A stretch of 64,000 bases of DNA from Luscinia megarhynchos (Eukaryota; Chordata; Aves; Passeriformes; Turdidae): NCBI GenBank assembly GCA_034336665.1, contig CM067592.1, positions 54,984,473 through 55,048,472 on the forward strand, written 5' to 3'. Below, piece by piece: positions 25,001-36,251 of the stretch. Both the position numbers and the translations under genes were made by a program. A model generated the notes under the pieces. The model was not told the origin of the DNA and did no database searches. It saw nothing but the letters and a program-made list of their open reading frames with translations. Positions within the stretch are counted from its first letter, which is position 1. Each line of letters begins with the position of its first letter.

Positions 25001-28000
25001 GTTGGTTAATACTCGTGAAATGTTTTAACATTCCTGACTATTATCATGCTTGGTCTCCATATTTTATCTTAATTTCCAATTTGAAAATATCGAAAGTATA
25101 TCCCACTTTTATGTGGTATGTGATATCACCAATCGCGATATAATGATTCACTACCCTCCTTCCATTTCTACTTTCACACTTCTGGAAGGCAAACCTGGGT
25201 CTCTACATTTTCTTTTAATATCTAACTGAAGAGGGTAAACTGGAACTCAGGGGTAAAATTCTTCCCAACACCACTGATTTTTAGGATACTTCTTGGAACA
25301 AACAGGAGATAGGAAAAAGCAAATTCAACAAAAAATTCTCCACAAGTGTGTTCTGCACTTGTTTGAGTAGTCAAGAAAATGAAACTTTTAAAAGTAATCA
25401 AACCAAAAACTAACCAAACAAAAAACCCAAACAAATAAGTAGAGAAAATAAGTGGAAGCTGAATAGAAAATCTCACACAGCATTTCAAGCGTACTTAATT
25501 TTTATACATACCAAGAACATACTGAATTTAAAAATAAATTTATTTTTAATTTCAAGCAAAAGATTAAGAATAGCTCAATTTTAATATGTTATCTATCATT
25601 CAATTTCAAATTATTACAGTTGTAATTTATTTTATTTCAACATAATACAGCCTTATCCTGTCTGAGAGGTGCTTCCAGACACATACTTTGAACCCATGAT
25701 ACTTAGATCTCAAATGACAATATCACACTTCTACAGATGGACAAAATGCTAGAGCTGAGAATCATCTCTCTTTTTTACCATGTAAACATGCTTACTGAGT
25801 TGACACAAAATTCCCCGACTGGTTTAATATTGTTTCATACATTTCAAGCAAAAGTTCCAACTACTTTGAGCAAGGGCTCAGGTGAGAGTTTTGTGTGCCA
25901 CCTTCCACTGGGTTGCACAGATATATCCTAACACTGACAGGAGCATGGTCTAACAGACAAACGACACCTGTAGCTGAGATTTGGTTCGTGCAATGAGGTC
26001 TCCCAAGTGCACCACTAAGAAAAACTAAATATCCTTTAAAAAGGAAACACAATTCACTTTATATTTCAAACAAATGGATTTCAATGTTTCGTTCTATCAG
26101 AAAAAAACTTCAGTCTTTGAGTTCTACTACCTGGAAATATACCTCAGATTAGGTATTGACATTCTGCTGCTACTCATAAATCCCTTTATGTTCCAAGTAC
26201 CTTTGTTCCCATAAGGCCTTAGTTCACAGTAACATGTTTTTGTTTCCCAATATTTCAAGTGCCTGTAAGGAAACAATTGTTCAGGCAGCTGTAGACCTTT
26301 CCAGCTAGACCTCAACCCCATTCTGGCTGACTAAAATATGTTTACTGTTCTCTGCATGTATCAGTCCCATATAGATGAATCTCGGTGAACAGTTTAAAGT
26401 ACTGTGAGCTGAAGCAATGAATTCCAATGGCAGGACTTAAAATGGTGACAGCCAATTTTAACCCAATAATCTAAATTGACAGATATCAGTCTGCAAAAGC
26501 TGATTAGACTCATTTGATCGGTGTGGTCATTCATGCTTGCATTTGTGAACTCCACTAATGTTAATAAGCTCCAAAGGCAAATAAAAGGTGTTTTGTGCCT
26601 ACCATTTCTTGTTTGATTAGTGTAATGTAATACTGAAAATGTTGTACATAAAGCTGTATGATTTTACTTTTCTGAGTTTACGGGAATTTTAATGATCACA
26701 AATAGTATTGAAACAAGGCCATTAGAATCTCTGTCCTGCTAATAAAAGATACACAAAGCCTTTTATTTTCTTGCCTACTAATAGGTTTATGTCTTTCAAC
26801 CCAAGGTTGAAAGAGGGAAACTGCTGAGCTACCATAATTTCTGAGTTTGTTTCTTGTCAAACCTGTCTATCCAAGATTCAACTAAAACAAGCCATGGCTT
26901 TGTCAAGATGTGTATACATACCCTGTGAGGCCTTGATAAACTCCACCAATTTTTTTCATAACAACACATTTGGCATCTGTCAGGAATAGCTGAATTCTGG
27001 CAGTTTGTCATGAGCTAAATGATGAAAAGTATTCTCATCCCTGGAAACAGTATTTTGGAATGATTTCTGTCTAACATCAACACCTTGGACTGAAATTCTT
27101 CTTTCAACAGTGGTTCTCAACTCTCACGTGTCTATATAATATAAAATGAGCAAAAACTAAGCTAACAGGCTGTGTGCTGGTTTTGTCTTTGACATCAACT
27201 TCTCATCATGTTGGAGAACTTAGTAGTCAGTGCTTTGTAGGATACTAGCAGGCTAAGAAATAGAGATCACCTGAGTACCAGGTTTGCTGTAAGCTGTTAC
27301 TTAAATGGCAGATTATTCAGAATGTGCACTTTTAACAGCAGTAATATAAGTGTTCTTTATCTTCATGCTTTTTCACTTTTAGACTTTGAATGCTTATTGT
27401 TTTCTTTTTATCATTATTTTTGCATCATGCAAAAGCCAAAAAAAAAGACTTAAAAGAATTCAAGACTCATCATAGTAACATTATTTATACAAAAGAAATT
27501 TGCAAAATATATTTTTAATGTAACAAGAATGTCACGAGTAAATGAGTGTATCCAGACCCTGAAATAAAATTAACTGGGTTTCCATTTTGCTACTTCTGTT
27601 GTTAAACTCAAGTAGTTGTAAAACCTATAAACATTCTAAAACATTGCTTATGACCACAGATGGCAACTAGATGAATAGAACATGATCTGTACAGGTAGTA
27701 TTCAAACGTCACATCCACAGAACTAAATTTTAGTCTGTTGTTAGCATAAACTGGTACTGGATAATATTTATACTTGTTCAACCGGGTACTTGTTCAGTTC
27801 AACTGAAGTTCAACTGTACTACAATTACAGTTGGAAAAGATTCAAAGATCTGATAGCATTAAATATTATATTAGAAATCAATATGCTTCCCAAAAATGTG
27901 TATTATAAAATACCTCTTGATTGACTGAACACTAACATTATACATATACATAGATATATTTCTATGGTAATACTAGACAGTGTGACATATTGTCTGTCCC

Positions 28001-28754
28001 ACAGTATTTGAGCTGCAGTTAACAGCAGATTGAAATCTCAGATTCCCATGGTGATACAGATCCATACATTAAACTAACACTTACTCCTACTTGCCAACCG
28101 CTGAACCATCCATTCTGCATTTCCAGGACCAGAACCTTCTTTTATTGTGGCATTCAAATATTAAGGCACAGAACTGCACTTTCCCCAGAGTTCCTGACTA
28201 CCTGTAATTCCCTCAGCATTTGGAGGATTTCTGGCAAGGTTCTGGCTGTGGAACATTGTCTCTTTCTCCTTGTGCAGTTTTTTGTAGGAGAGCAGCAAAC
28301 ATCCACTAAATCCAGCACACTGGGATCTGCAAGCTGTTGATCAGAAATGCATAGTGATTTGAAAACACAAGAAAAAGTCCTAACGTAAGAAGTTTCTGTT
28401 CTACATTTTTTCCTTCTCCAGAAAAGGTGAGCCTGACAAATTTTCATTGCCCTCTGTAGGAAACTGAAAGGTTAATATTTAACCACTCACAATTGGTCAT
28501 TTGCAGAAGCAGCAGGTGCTCTTCTGAGACTGGGTTTGCAAAGTAACTGCCCACATGCAGACAGGGGAAGCACCCATCACCGGAGGCTGCAAGCTGGATT
28601 TGAGCCAGATAAGGGAGAAGTTCGGTAAGATGCAGCACCTGTGAAGATGGGATAGTGCTTTTTATCATGTAAATAAAACAACTTTCTCAGGGGAAAAGTT
28701 CCTCCCTTCCATTAGAGAAGATATTGGGAAATTTGCATGTTAATCTGAGGGTTT
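22011..28754. other. non-coding AT-rich interval
   Basis: No supported gene in 6.7 kb. It contains a G15 run at 23274-23288, a short AAT repeat at 24975-24992 and an exon-like AG acceptor at 23700 that leads into only 14 codons. Sequence around 26480-26700 is unique and balanced in composition, but without comparison nothing can be claimed. Confidence 0.5.
23274..23288. repeat. G15 homopolymer
   Basis: Fifteen consecutive G residues, a potential G-quadruplex site. Homopolymers of this length are often miscounted in assemblies, so the exact length is uncertain. Confidence 0.9.
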
Positions 28755-28789
28755 TCATCCCTTCTGATGGGGCTCATCAGAAGGGATGA
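28755..28789. repeat. perfect 15-bp inverted repeat (hairpin)
   Basis: TCATCCCTTCTGATG (28755-28769) is exactly complementary to CATCAGAAGGGATGA (28775-28789), with a 5-base loop GGGCT. Pairing stops abruptly on the outer side (T opposite T). It is too short for a canonical animal miRNA precursor. Confidence 0.95.
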
Positions 28790-29210
28790 TGATGAGAGGC
28801 AGGATGTCTTACAAGGCCCCTTCAAGCACCTCCAGACTCATTTCTGGGACCTTCCACCAGACTGCACATGATCCACACTGTTTCAAGAAACAGAGTAAAG
28901 TCCCCCCCCCGCCCAGGGGAGGAACCTGGACATTCCGAACAAAACATTAATTAACCCAGTGAAATCTGTTTTGGGGGCTTCCCTCATCAATGGTGGATCA
29001 GGCCTGCAACCATCACTTCAGCCAATGAACACTGTTTCATTACTAGATCTATGGACGGTGATATTTTTCTTCTCTGCTATCTGTTTTACTCTTTCTTTCT
29101 CTTTTTTTTTTTTCTTTTGCTTATGTATTTTCTTAAGCAATATTTTAATACTTTGATATCACTATATTTCTACAGGTAATAATGAAAGCATCTGTATTTT
29201 TATACTACAC

Positions 29211-29370
29211 ATACATATATATATGTATGTATTTATGTATGTAAGTATACATACACATATGTATAAATATAATATATATTATATAATTATAAAATTATAT
29301 ATAATATTTTATATAATTATATATATTTATAATTATATTTATAATTATATTTATAATATATATACATATG
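29211..29370. repeat. AT-rich low-complexity tract
   Basis: About 160 bp made of TA, TATG, ATTATA and TTATAA words, with many self-complementary stretches (for example ATATATAT and TATATATTATATAATTATA). It is prone to cruciform formation and replication slippage. No gene. Confidence 0.9.
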
Positions 29371-32300
29371 CAGTTTCCCTCTAATCTGTACCCTGGGATC
29401 TATTAAAAAGAACCCAATATACCCTTTCCATCAGGGCCAAGTCATAACACCCCCTAAGAGGTGTTGCTGGATAAAGCCAATGCTGTAGATTAAATAAAAC
29501 TAAATTTTAATAGAGAAATTATATTTTATCAAAACAGAAAATAGGCTTAGGGCACTAGCACAACAAATTCTAGTGTATTCATCTGTCTTCCTCAGTATTC
29601 ATCATATATAAAAAGAATACCCATTTCATTGAGTTCTTATCCCAACATTTGCATACAAAAATACTTTAGTACAATGACCTAATGCAAAGCCTTCCACTGT
29701 CCTCTTCTCTGTGTGTGTCTGCATTACTGGCTTAGCAACTCTGCATTCCACCCTTCCCTTCTTGGGATCCTCACAACAGATTTATCATTATCCAACTCCA
29801 ATTTCAAGCCTATTCTACTTTTCCTCTACTGATGACATAATATCCAATGTTCAATTACAGAGTTTTCTCCATACATCACACTTTCTTCTAATGTTTCCTC
29901 CTCTAATAAAACCTCCTTGGTGATCCACAACCAACACAATCAGCCTGCAGCATTTTGTTTTATTTCCTGCTATTTTCCAGCTTTCTGGCTGCCACATCTA
30001 TCTTCCTCAGGCTAGATATGGCATAGTCAGCCCTACTGCCAGGTTTAGCACATTGCTTGTCCAGTTCCCCAGGCCACCCTGGTCTTGCCTAATAGATGTA
30101 CTTGAAATAGAAATAAGCAAGAAAAAAAAAGTTGCAAAGTAAAAAGTGAACACTATGAAATACAGTCAATGAATGCTACTTAAGCATTGGTTTGAAATAG
30201 AGTTTTGGTCAATTCCACTGGTTACCAACAATGGTTGTTAAGCTGGTGAAATATCCAATCAATAAATAACAGTACAAATAACAGAGGAAATTACTATGAA
30301 TTTCCTCTCTGAGAAAAGTCTGATCCCAAACACAACTAAAAGGTGTATATTCAGAGTCCTACAAAAAGAGAAAAATGCAAAATTAGTCGTATAATCACAA
30401 ACCTTTATAGTGAGGAAATATAAAAGACCATGACAAAACTCCACAAAAAATAGAAAGCAATATGCAATGCAGCAGTATAAATAAAGCTGTTTAAATGAGG
30501 TTTTATCCAAAGCAGGATTAGGGCCACAGCAAATTAGCATATACTTTAAGTAGCTTAGGGCAAAAATCTTCTCAAAAAAAGAAATATGTGAGCAGCTGCA
30601 AATAAAAACAAATAATAATGAAGCAGTCTACAGAGATTAAAACCAGTTCATTGCTACAGTCTGTAATTTGATAACTCTATTGAGCATATACATAAATATA
30701 AACGTGTTCTAATTAAGGCATCAAGGATCTGGTGAACTGATAAGCATATTTTACCAGCTCATACAGAAGATCACCATTCAGACAGTAGTTCCCTCCACAG
30801 CTGTCCAAACCAGCTACAGCTGCATTCATTGGAACAACCAAGAAGATGGTGATTGAATTAGCTTTGAATTCTGACATCTAAAAGCCAAATTAGGGGAAAG
30901 TCAAGGAAATTAATTACTGCATCTCAATATTCCATAATGGGTTTAGAAATTCCCCCATGGGGTATTTTTCTGTCAGCGAATGCTGCTTCTACAGAGTTAA
31001 AGCATTTTGCAGGAAAACATAGGTTTCATCAAAAAGTGCAATGAATAGTCCCTGGATTATTTACCTTTAACTACAGCATGCTCAATTAAAAATGAAATTA
31101 GAACACAATACTGATGCCTTATCAGAGGTAAATATTTAACCTCAAAGAAAAGAAACATTTTAATATAGTCAAAATTTGTTTTGGTGTATTTTATTTCATC
31201 CTGAATACTTCAGTAGGAATGGAAAAGAGCATGTCTCTTCCCAGACAGCAAAAATCACTCATCAAGGTTGTAATATGGAGTAGTAATTTAAATGGGCAGT
31301 ACTATGAAAGTTTTGTAAACAAATGTGTATTTCTCATGGAGCAAGAACATAATAGACATTTTTTAGGAGTGCTTGTGTAAAGATGTCATGAAAGTACTGA
31401 GTTATCTCAGAGAGAACAGGAAACCAGCAGTAACAGATTGGGAAATTATGTTACCTGAAGCTGTTCTAATGCTGGTCTAAAGCCCTTCCCAATCAGAGTG
31501 CACCAGAAAATTGAGGGAAAAGAAGCAGAATTTCCTCCAAACCAGAAGACAATGGTAAAGAAACAAATTTGCACTGGAAAGCTGCGGATACTGTATAAGA
31601 ATGTACTGGTTGATTTGAAAACAACAGTAAGGTTGATTTTCAGGAATGAATACAAATGAAGTCTCATTTTCCTCCACTGTTTTTGTTTCTGTTATCAAAA
31701 TAAAGATAATAATAGGTAATATAGGAGAAAGTAGGTAGAGAATGGAATTACATACACACTGTTAAAGGAACTATGTAAATAACATTTGGATATTTCTTGA
31801 ATTCTTGTCACAAGATTTCATAGAGTGATAAATGGGTGATAAGCTCAGAGAAAAAGAGGATATCAGAGACTACAGGAACCAGAAAAAATACAATAGGGAG
31901 TTGGAGAGTAGAGACATAAAGTCAATATAGAAAGTAATGTCAGAGGAGTTTTCCTGATGAAGGGATAGGAGTGCAAAGTTACACTGGAGGACAAAAACCA
32001 TTAGAAGAACCTAGGTAAATAAAATAATTGTAGCTCATATCCTTCCATGTATAATTCACATAGAAGCTCTTTGGTGCTCAGACATTGTAACAAAGTAATA
32101 TTGATAAAGTGTGATGGAGTATCAAGTAAAAATTCATATATTAATTGACTTTCCTAATCTCTTAGGGTACTATGCATACACATAATACACATAACCATAA
32201 AATTTTAAGATTTTAAGTATACTTTCAGTGAAATATGTGGTTTTTTAAATCTCTCTAAATATGTACTCTGCTGTTATGTGTGCTTTGTGTTGATGTTGTT

Positions 32301-33928
32301 GTGCTTAATCATCTATGAATTGGCTGTGATTGGGAAAATATTGCTATAAGATATATACAAGATACATAAATGGCAATATAAATGTCCAGCTTGTGAGCTT
32401 GCCATGAGTAGTGTTTCAGGGTCTGTGGTCCTGATCTGAAGCCTTTAGTGACTTTCAGATTATCTGCTGTCTGAGGTGCTGAGTTGGAAAATGGCACTGT
32501 CCTCCATACTCTGATCATCTGGATTACTCCTGACATGAATTTAGGCAAGACACAGGGACTGCCTTAAGGATGTTCTTGGAGCAAGTTGTTGTGAAGCTCC
32601 ATAATCATTACTGCTGTGTAGACTGGGAATTGTGAGATCTGTGTCTCTGTGCAGAAGACAGTTCTGATGTCATTTAGAGTCCCTCCAGAGGCCCAGTCTC
32701 ATTTCCTTCTGTTACAAAACAAGCAGTTATGCAATGGCACGACTGAGCATAAACACCTACACAGCACAATTGATTAAAAGTCAGGTTGATGCTTTGAGTT
32801 CACTAAAGGCTAATTTGAGTTGTAAATCCACCTTAATTTTGTATCTGCTGTAGTGGAAATCACACAGTTGATATCCCAAAGATATCTTCTGCCCACACAA
32901 TGTGTCTTTCCTGCCTGGAGATGGCTCCCTTGCCAGCAGCCCTGTACAAGTTGCATTGTACCACTGCGACCCTTATGTACTCTAAAAAGCTGGAGTGAAT
33001 ATTTCATCCATCAGTGGATCCTGTGTTCTGTGGAGCTGCTGGTCATTGTCTTAGATCCCTGTCTACTTTCAAGAAATCATTGCTGAGAATGCTGGGATTT
33101 TGTTTATTTCTACTGATATGCATGTGCTGTATGTTGGTGTATATCCATATCTCTTTGTTCCTTCCCTAGCACCTTTTTGTTAAATCAAATAATTGGAATA
33201 CATATGCAAATGTACAGGAAACTGTTGATGAATTCCTTATAACCCAATTTCAAAGAATATTTAAAATTTGTGATAATAATAATTTTTAAAAAGGACAAAA
33301 TATAAGAACCAATGTAAAGAAATGAATTAATTTTTTTTCTAGTTATATTTGATTTTTTGCAGATTAGCGTCATACTTCTGCTGCTTTCCAGTTATCATGC
33401 AAGCTAATAAAATTTGATTTCTACATCTCTCTTTTTAAAAAAATTTTCTGCTTCAATAAAAGTGCAAACTGCCTATGAAAACAAAAAAGGAAGTTGCAAA
33501 GTTAGAAGAAAAAGGAAACCTCTTACATGCTAGTGAAAAAGGAATGTGGATCAATCACATAATTTTATTTAGGCCTGTGACTGTACATTCCATTCATGCT
33601 CAGTTTTTATATTTAGTTCTACATTTAAGTGAACATGTTTTGTCGTAATTTCTAGATATATATAGACCTAAGTATGTCACACACATATGTAAATGTATGC
33701 AACCATATTTATAGGTGTATGTACAAATATGCTTATAGGAGCTTTCTCAAGTACATATTATGACTATTATAGTTTCATATCCATATTTAAGGAAGTTCAC
33801 TTGAACAGAACAGAACATGGCCAGGTAAAAAAAACAATTTCCTGTCCTCATGTTTGTTTTCCTCTCGGTCCTTTCAAAATCTAAGGAGAAAATGCAATTA
33901 TGAGACATCAGCCATGCACATGAACTTC
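29371..33928. other. non-coding AT-rich interval
   Basis: No supported gene. Moderately GC-balanced segments at about 32390-32700 and 32880-33080 carry short frames on both strands, but no product or repeat is recognised. Confidence 0.5.
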
Positions 33929-34280
33929 TGTCTTGGGCCTGCATGGCCAGGTTTTGGCAGTGGGGGTTTCCACAAGGGTGACTCCTGTGAGAACCTGCAA
34001 AGGTTTCTTCCTTGTCCCACAGAGCCAGTGTCAGCCAGTTCAGCTTCTGGGCAAGGCTGAGACCATCAGCAACAGTGGTTGTAAAGCCTCTGTGATAACA
34101 GATTTACAAAGAAAAAAATACTTACTGGACAGAAACATCCAGAGAAGAGGGAATTACACTAAAAAAGATAAACAGTCCTGCCAACAGCAAGACTCATGAA
34201 GAAATAGGGGAAGGAGGTGCTCCAGGTGCCAGAGCAGAGAGTCCCCTGCAATTTTTGCTGAAGACCCTCACAAGGCATGA
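33929..34280 (+). mobile_element. endogenous retrovirus LTR, 5' part (ERVL-type)
   Basis: This is the 5' portion of a songbird-type LTR in plus orientation. It starts TGTCTTGGGCCTGCATGGCC, a variant of the TGTGTTGGGTTTGCATGGCC start. It then shows the GACTCCTGTGAGAACCTGC and CACAGAGCCAGTGTCAGCC modules, the TATA-region text CCTCTGTGATAACAGATTTA (34088-34107), and GGAAGGAGGTGCTCCAGGTG. The LTR then stops, and the GC-rich tandem middle, the polyadenylation region and the 3' end are missing. It is a relic with no coding capacity. Overlapping short frames here are not genes. Confidence 0.85.
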
Positions 34281-34639
34281 ACATCTTTATTTTCATAGAA
34301 CTTTTCTGAGTTTCTCAGCCTTACCCTGGATACTGTAAGGAAAGGTAAGGAAAAAAGCAGCTATGTGAAAAATCAAGAGGGTCAAATTGCAGTCAAGTTT
34401 ATAGAGTTCAAACTTCAATGTGCACTTCAAAGCACTGCAAAAGGAATCAGGCTGAAGTTTCTTAAATGGGATCTCAAAATAATACTTTAATAAGTTAAGG
34501 CTTTTCTGTTTAAGCACTTGTTTAAACTAGATTTTCTTGCTAACACAGCTGTAAAGATAAAACACCTGATTTTAAGTTTTCAATATACTGTGAAGCACAC
34601 CTATTCTATGGAAGAGCCAGGATCTGAGGATTAATGAAA

Positions 34640-35040
34640 GCATTGATCCATGGGGGGCCAGAAGGACAAAGGAAACAACCCTCTCCTTCCCTTAGGTCCT
34701 TTGTCTGGGTGTAAGTGAAGATTTGGCACATCCCTTCAAGTTTCCTCCATGTCAGGCAGCTGTCAGAGCAATATTTCCAAACCCAAGACGAATGCCTGGG
34801 AGCAGCGCTGTGCCAGGCGGTGGCCCCGTCACTCCTCTGCCTCCCCAGGCCTCCCCACTGTCCCTGCAGGGCCCCACAGCCTAGCCTGCTCTGCACCCTG
34901 GCCTTCCCAAAGCTCTCCCACAGAGTCTCCAGCTTTGATCCACGCCAGATTCTCACCCTGGAGCAATCTGAGGCCGTCTCAGGGGCTCCATGGGCGCAGG
35001 GCTCCTTCCCCTTCATTAAGGAACCCTGAAAGCTCTTCCA
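34640..35040. other. GC-rich block of unknown origin
   Basis: A C-rich (plus strand) block, best defined at 34740-35040, with open frames on both strands (minus 34606-35016, 136 codons; plus 34749-35168, 139 codons). No domain is recognised. It lies 360 bp downstream of the truncated LTR. It could be an independent retroelement remnant or a decayed exon cluster, but nothing decides between these. Confidence 0.3.
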
Positions 35041-35804
35041 TGTCTTTCAGACATGCATTTGACAGTTTAAACTCACCACCATTGTCTACCTGTGTCTCTC
35101 AGCACTTTTTCTCTTCTCAAAGGCATACTTTGTCCCTCAAATGGTATTTCTATGTAGTCATCCAGTAATCTGAAATATTTAGGGGAATTAATTAACAAGA
35201 GGTTAATAAAATAACAAAGGATGTTACATACTGTGAGGATCACTGCCTCTCAAAGAGTTTGGGTATTTTTACAAAAAGGGCAGCAGTAAACAAACCACAA
35301 ATTCCAGTCAAGTTCTATTTATATCTTTGGTAGATAACTCTGTATGTGTTTTGTTATGTTTTGCAGATAAGACAAAAGTTATCTTCATTTACTTCATGAA
35401 GCTTAATTTCTCAATGAAAAAGCCTAAGGTATTCAATGTGTATTGAATGAGCAAGTCATTTTCCGGCTGCATTATTTTGATTAACTAACTGATGTTGCAA
35501 AATAAGTTGCTGCATTTATTAGCTTCTAAGACACTGCATGTCTGTAAATATACAGCTGTGTAAGTGTTTTGCAGAGTCACCACCCTTCCCCAGAACCAGC
35601 CTGGCAGCATGGTGCAGCCCTTTCCTTATGCATTGTCTTTACCACAGCCCCCAAGAGCTGGTAAAACCATGTGGCATCAACACTCACCAGGCTCAGGCCA
35701 GGCACTACATTGCACTGTGCTCATTTCTCCAATTACATCCCTCTGCCTTGGAGACAGAAGGTAATACTTTTGCCCATGCCCTTTTTTCTGGTGGAAAGCC
35801 TAAA
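35041..35804. other. non-coding interval
   Basis: No supported gene or repeat lies between the GC-rich block and the CR1 fragment. Confidence 0.5.
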
Positions 35805-36206
35805 TGGCCTTGAACACTTCCAGGGATGGGGCATCCACAGCTTCTCTGGGAAACCTGTTTCACTGTCTTCCCACCCTCACAGTAAAAAATTCTTCCTAAT
35901 ATCTAACCTTAATTTCCCCTCTTTCAGACTGTACCCATTACTGCTTGTCCTGTCACTGCAGCTCCTGATGAAGAATCCCTCTCCAGCTTCCATACAGCCC
36001 CCTTCAGATCCTGCACGGTTGCCAAGGGGTCTCCACACAACCTTCCCTTCTCCAGGCTGAACAGCCCCAGCTGTCTCAGCCAGGCTTTGTAGGGGATGTG
36101 CTCCAGTGCCTTTATTGACTTCATGACTCTCCTCTGGACTTGTTCCAACACTTCCATGCCCTCCTCATGTTGGGGACCCCAGAGCTGGACACAGTACTGC
36201 AACAAA
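35805..36206 (-). mobile_element. CR1 LINE fragment with ORF2 C-terminus
   Basis: On the minus strand this encodes the end of CR1 ORF2. From 36205 downwards a 93-codon frame reads through motifs typical of that region: LQYCVQLWGPQ, then EQVQRRVMKSIKALEHI, then LRQLGLFSLEKGRL. The product is the reverse-transcriptase-like protein that copies CR1 RNA into DNA at the insertion site. Past the frame's stop, similarity continues in another frame to near 35810, around the LDIRK-like and PSLEVFK-like segments, so at least one frameshift is present. The usual last 130 or so bases of the CR1 3' UTR are missing. The 5' truncation point abuts an (ATTT)n repeat. It is a non-functional copy. Confidence 0.93.
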
Positions 36207-36210
36207 TAAG

Positions 36211-36212
36211 AT

Positions 36213-36251
<39 letters not shown>
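36211..36251. repeat. (ATTT)10 microsatellite
   Basis: Ten perfect copies of ATTT plus one base, placed within a few bases of the 5' truncation point of the adjacent minus-strand CR1. Confidence 0.97.

Noticed and set aside
35924..36205. 93-codon minus-strand frame as a host gene
   Set aside because: It is the C-terminal part of CR1 ORF2, already annotated as a mobile element.
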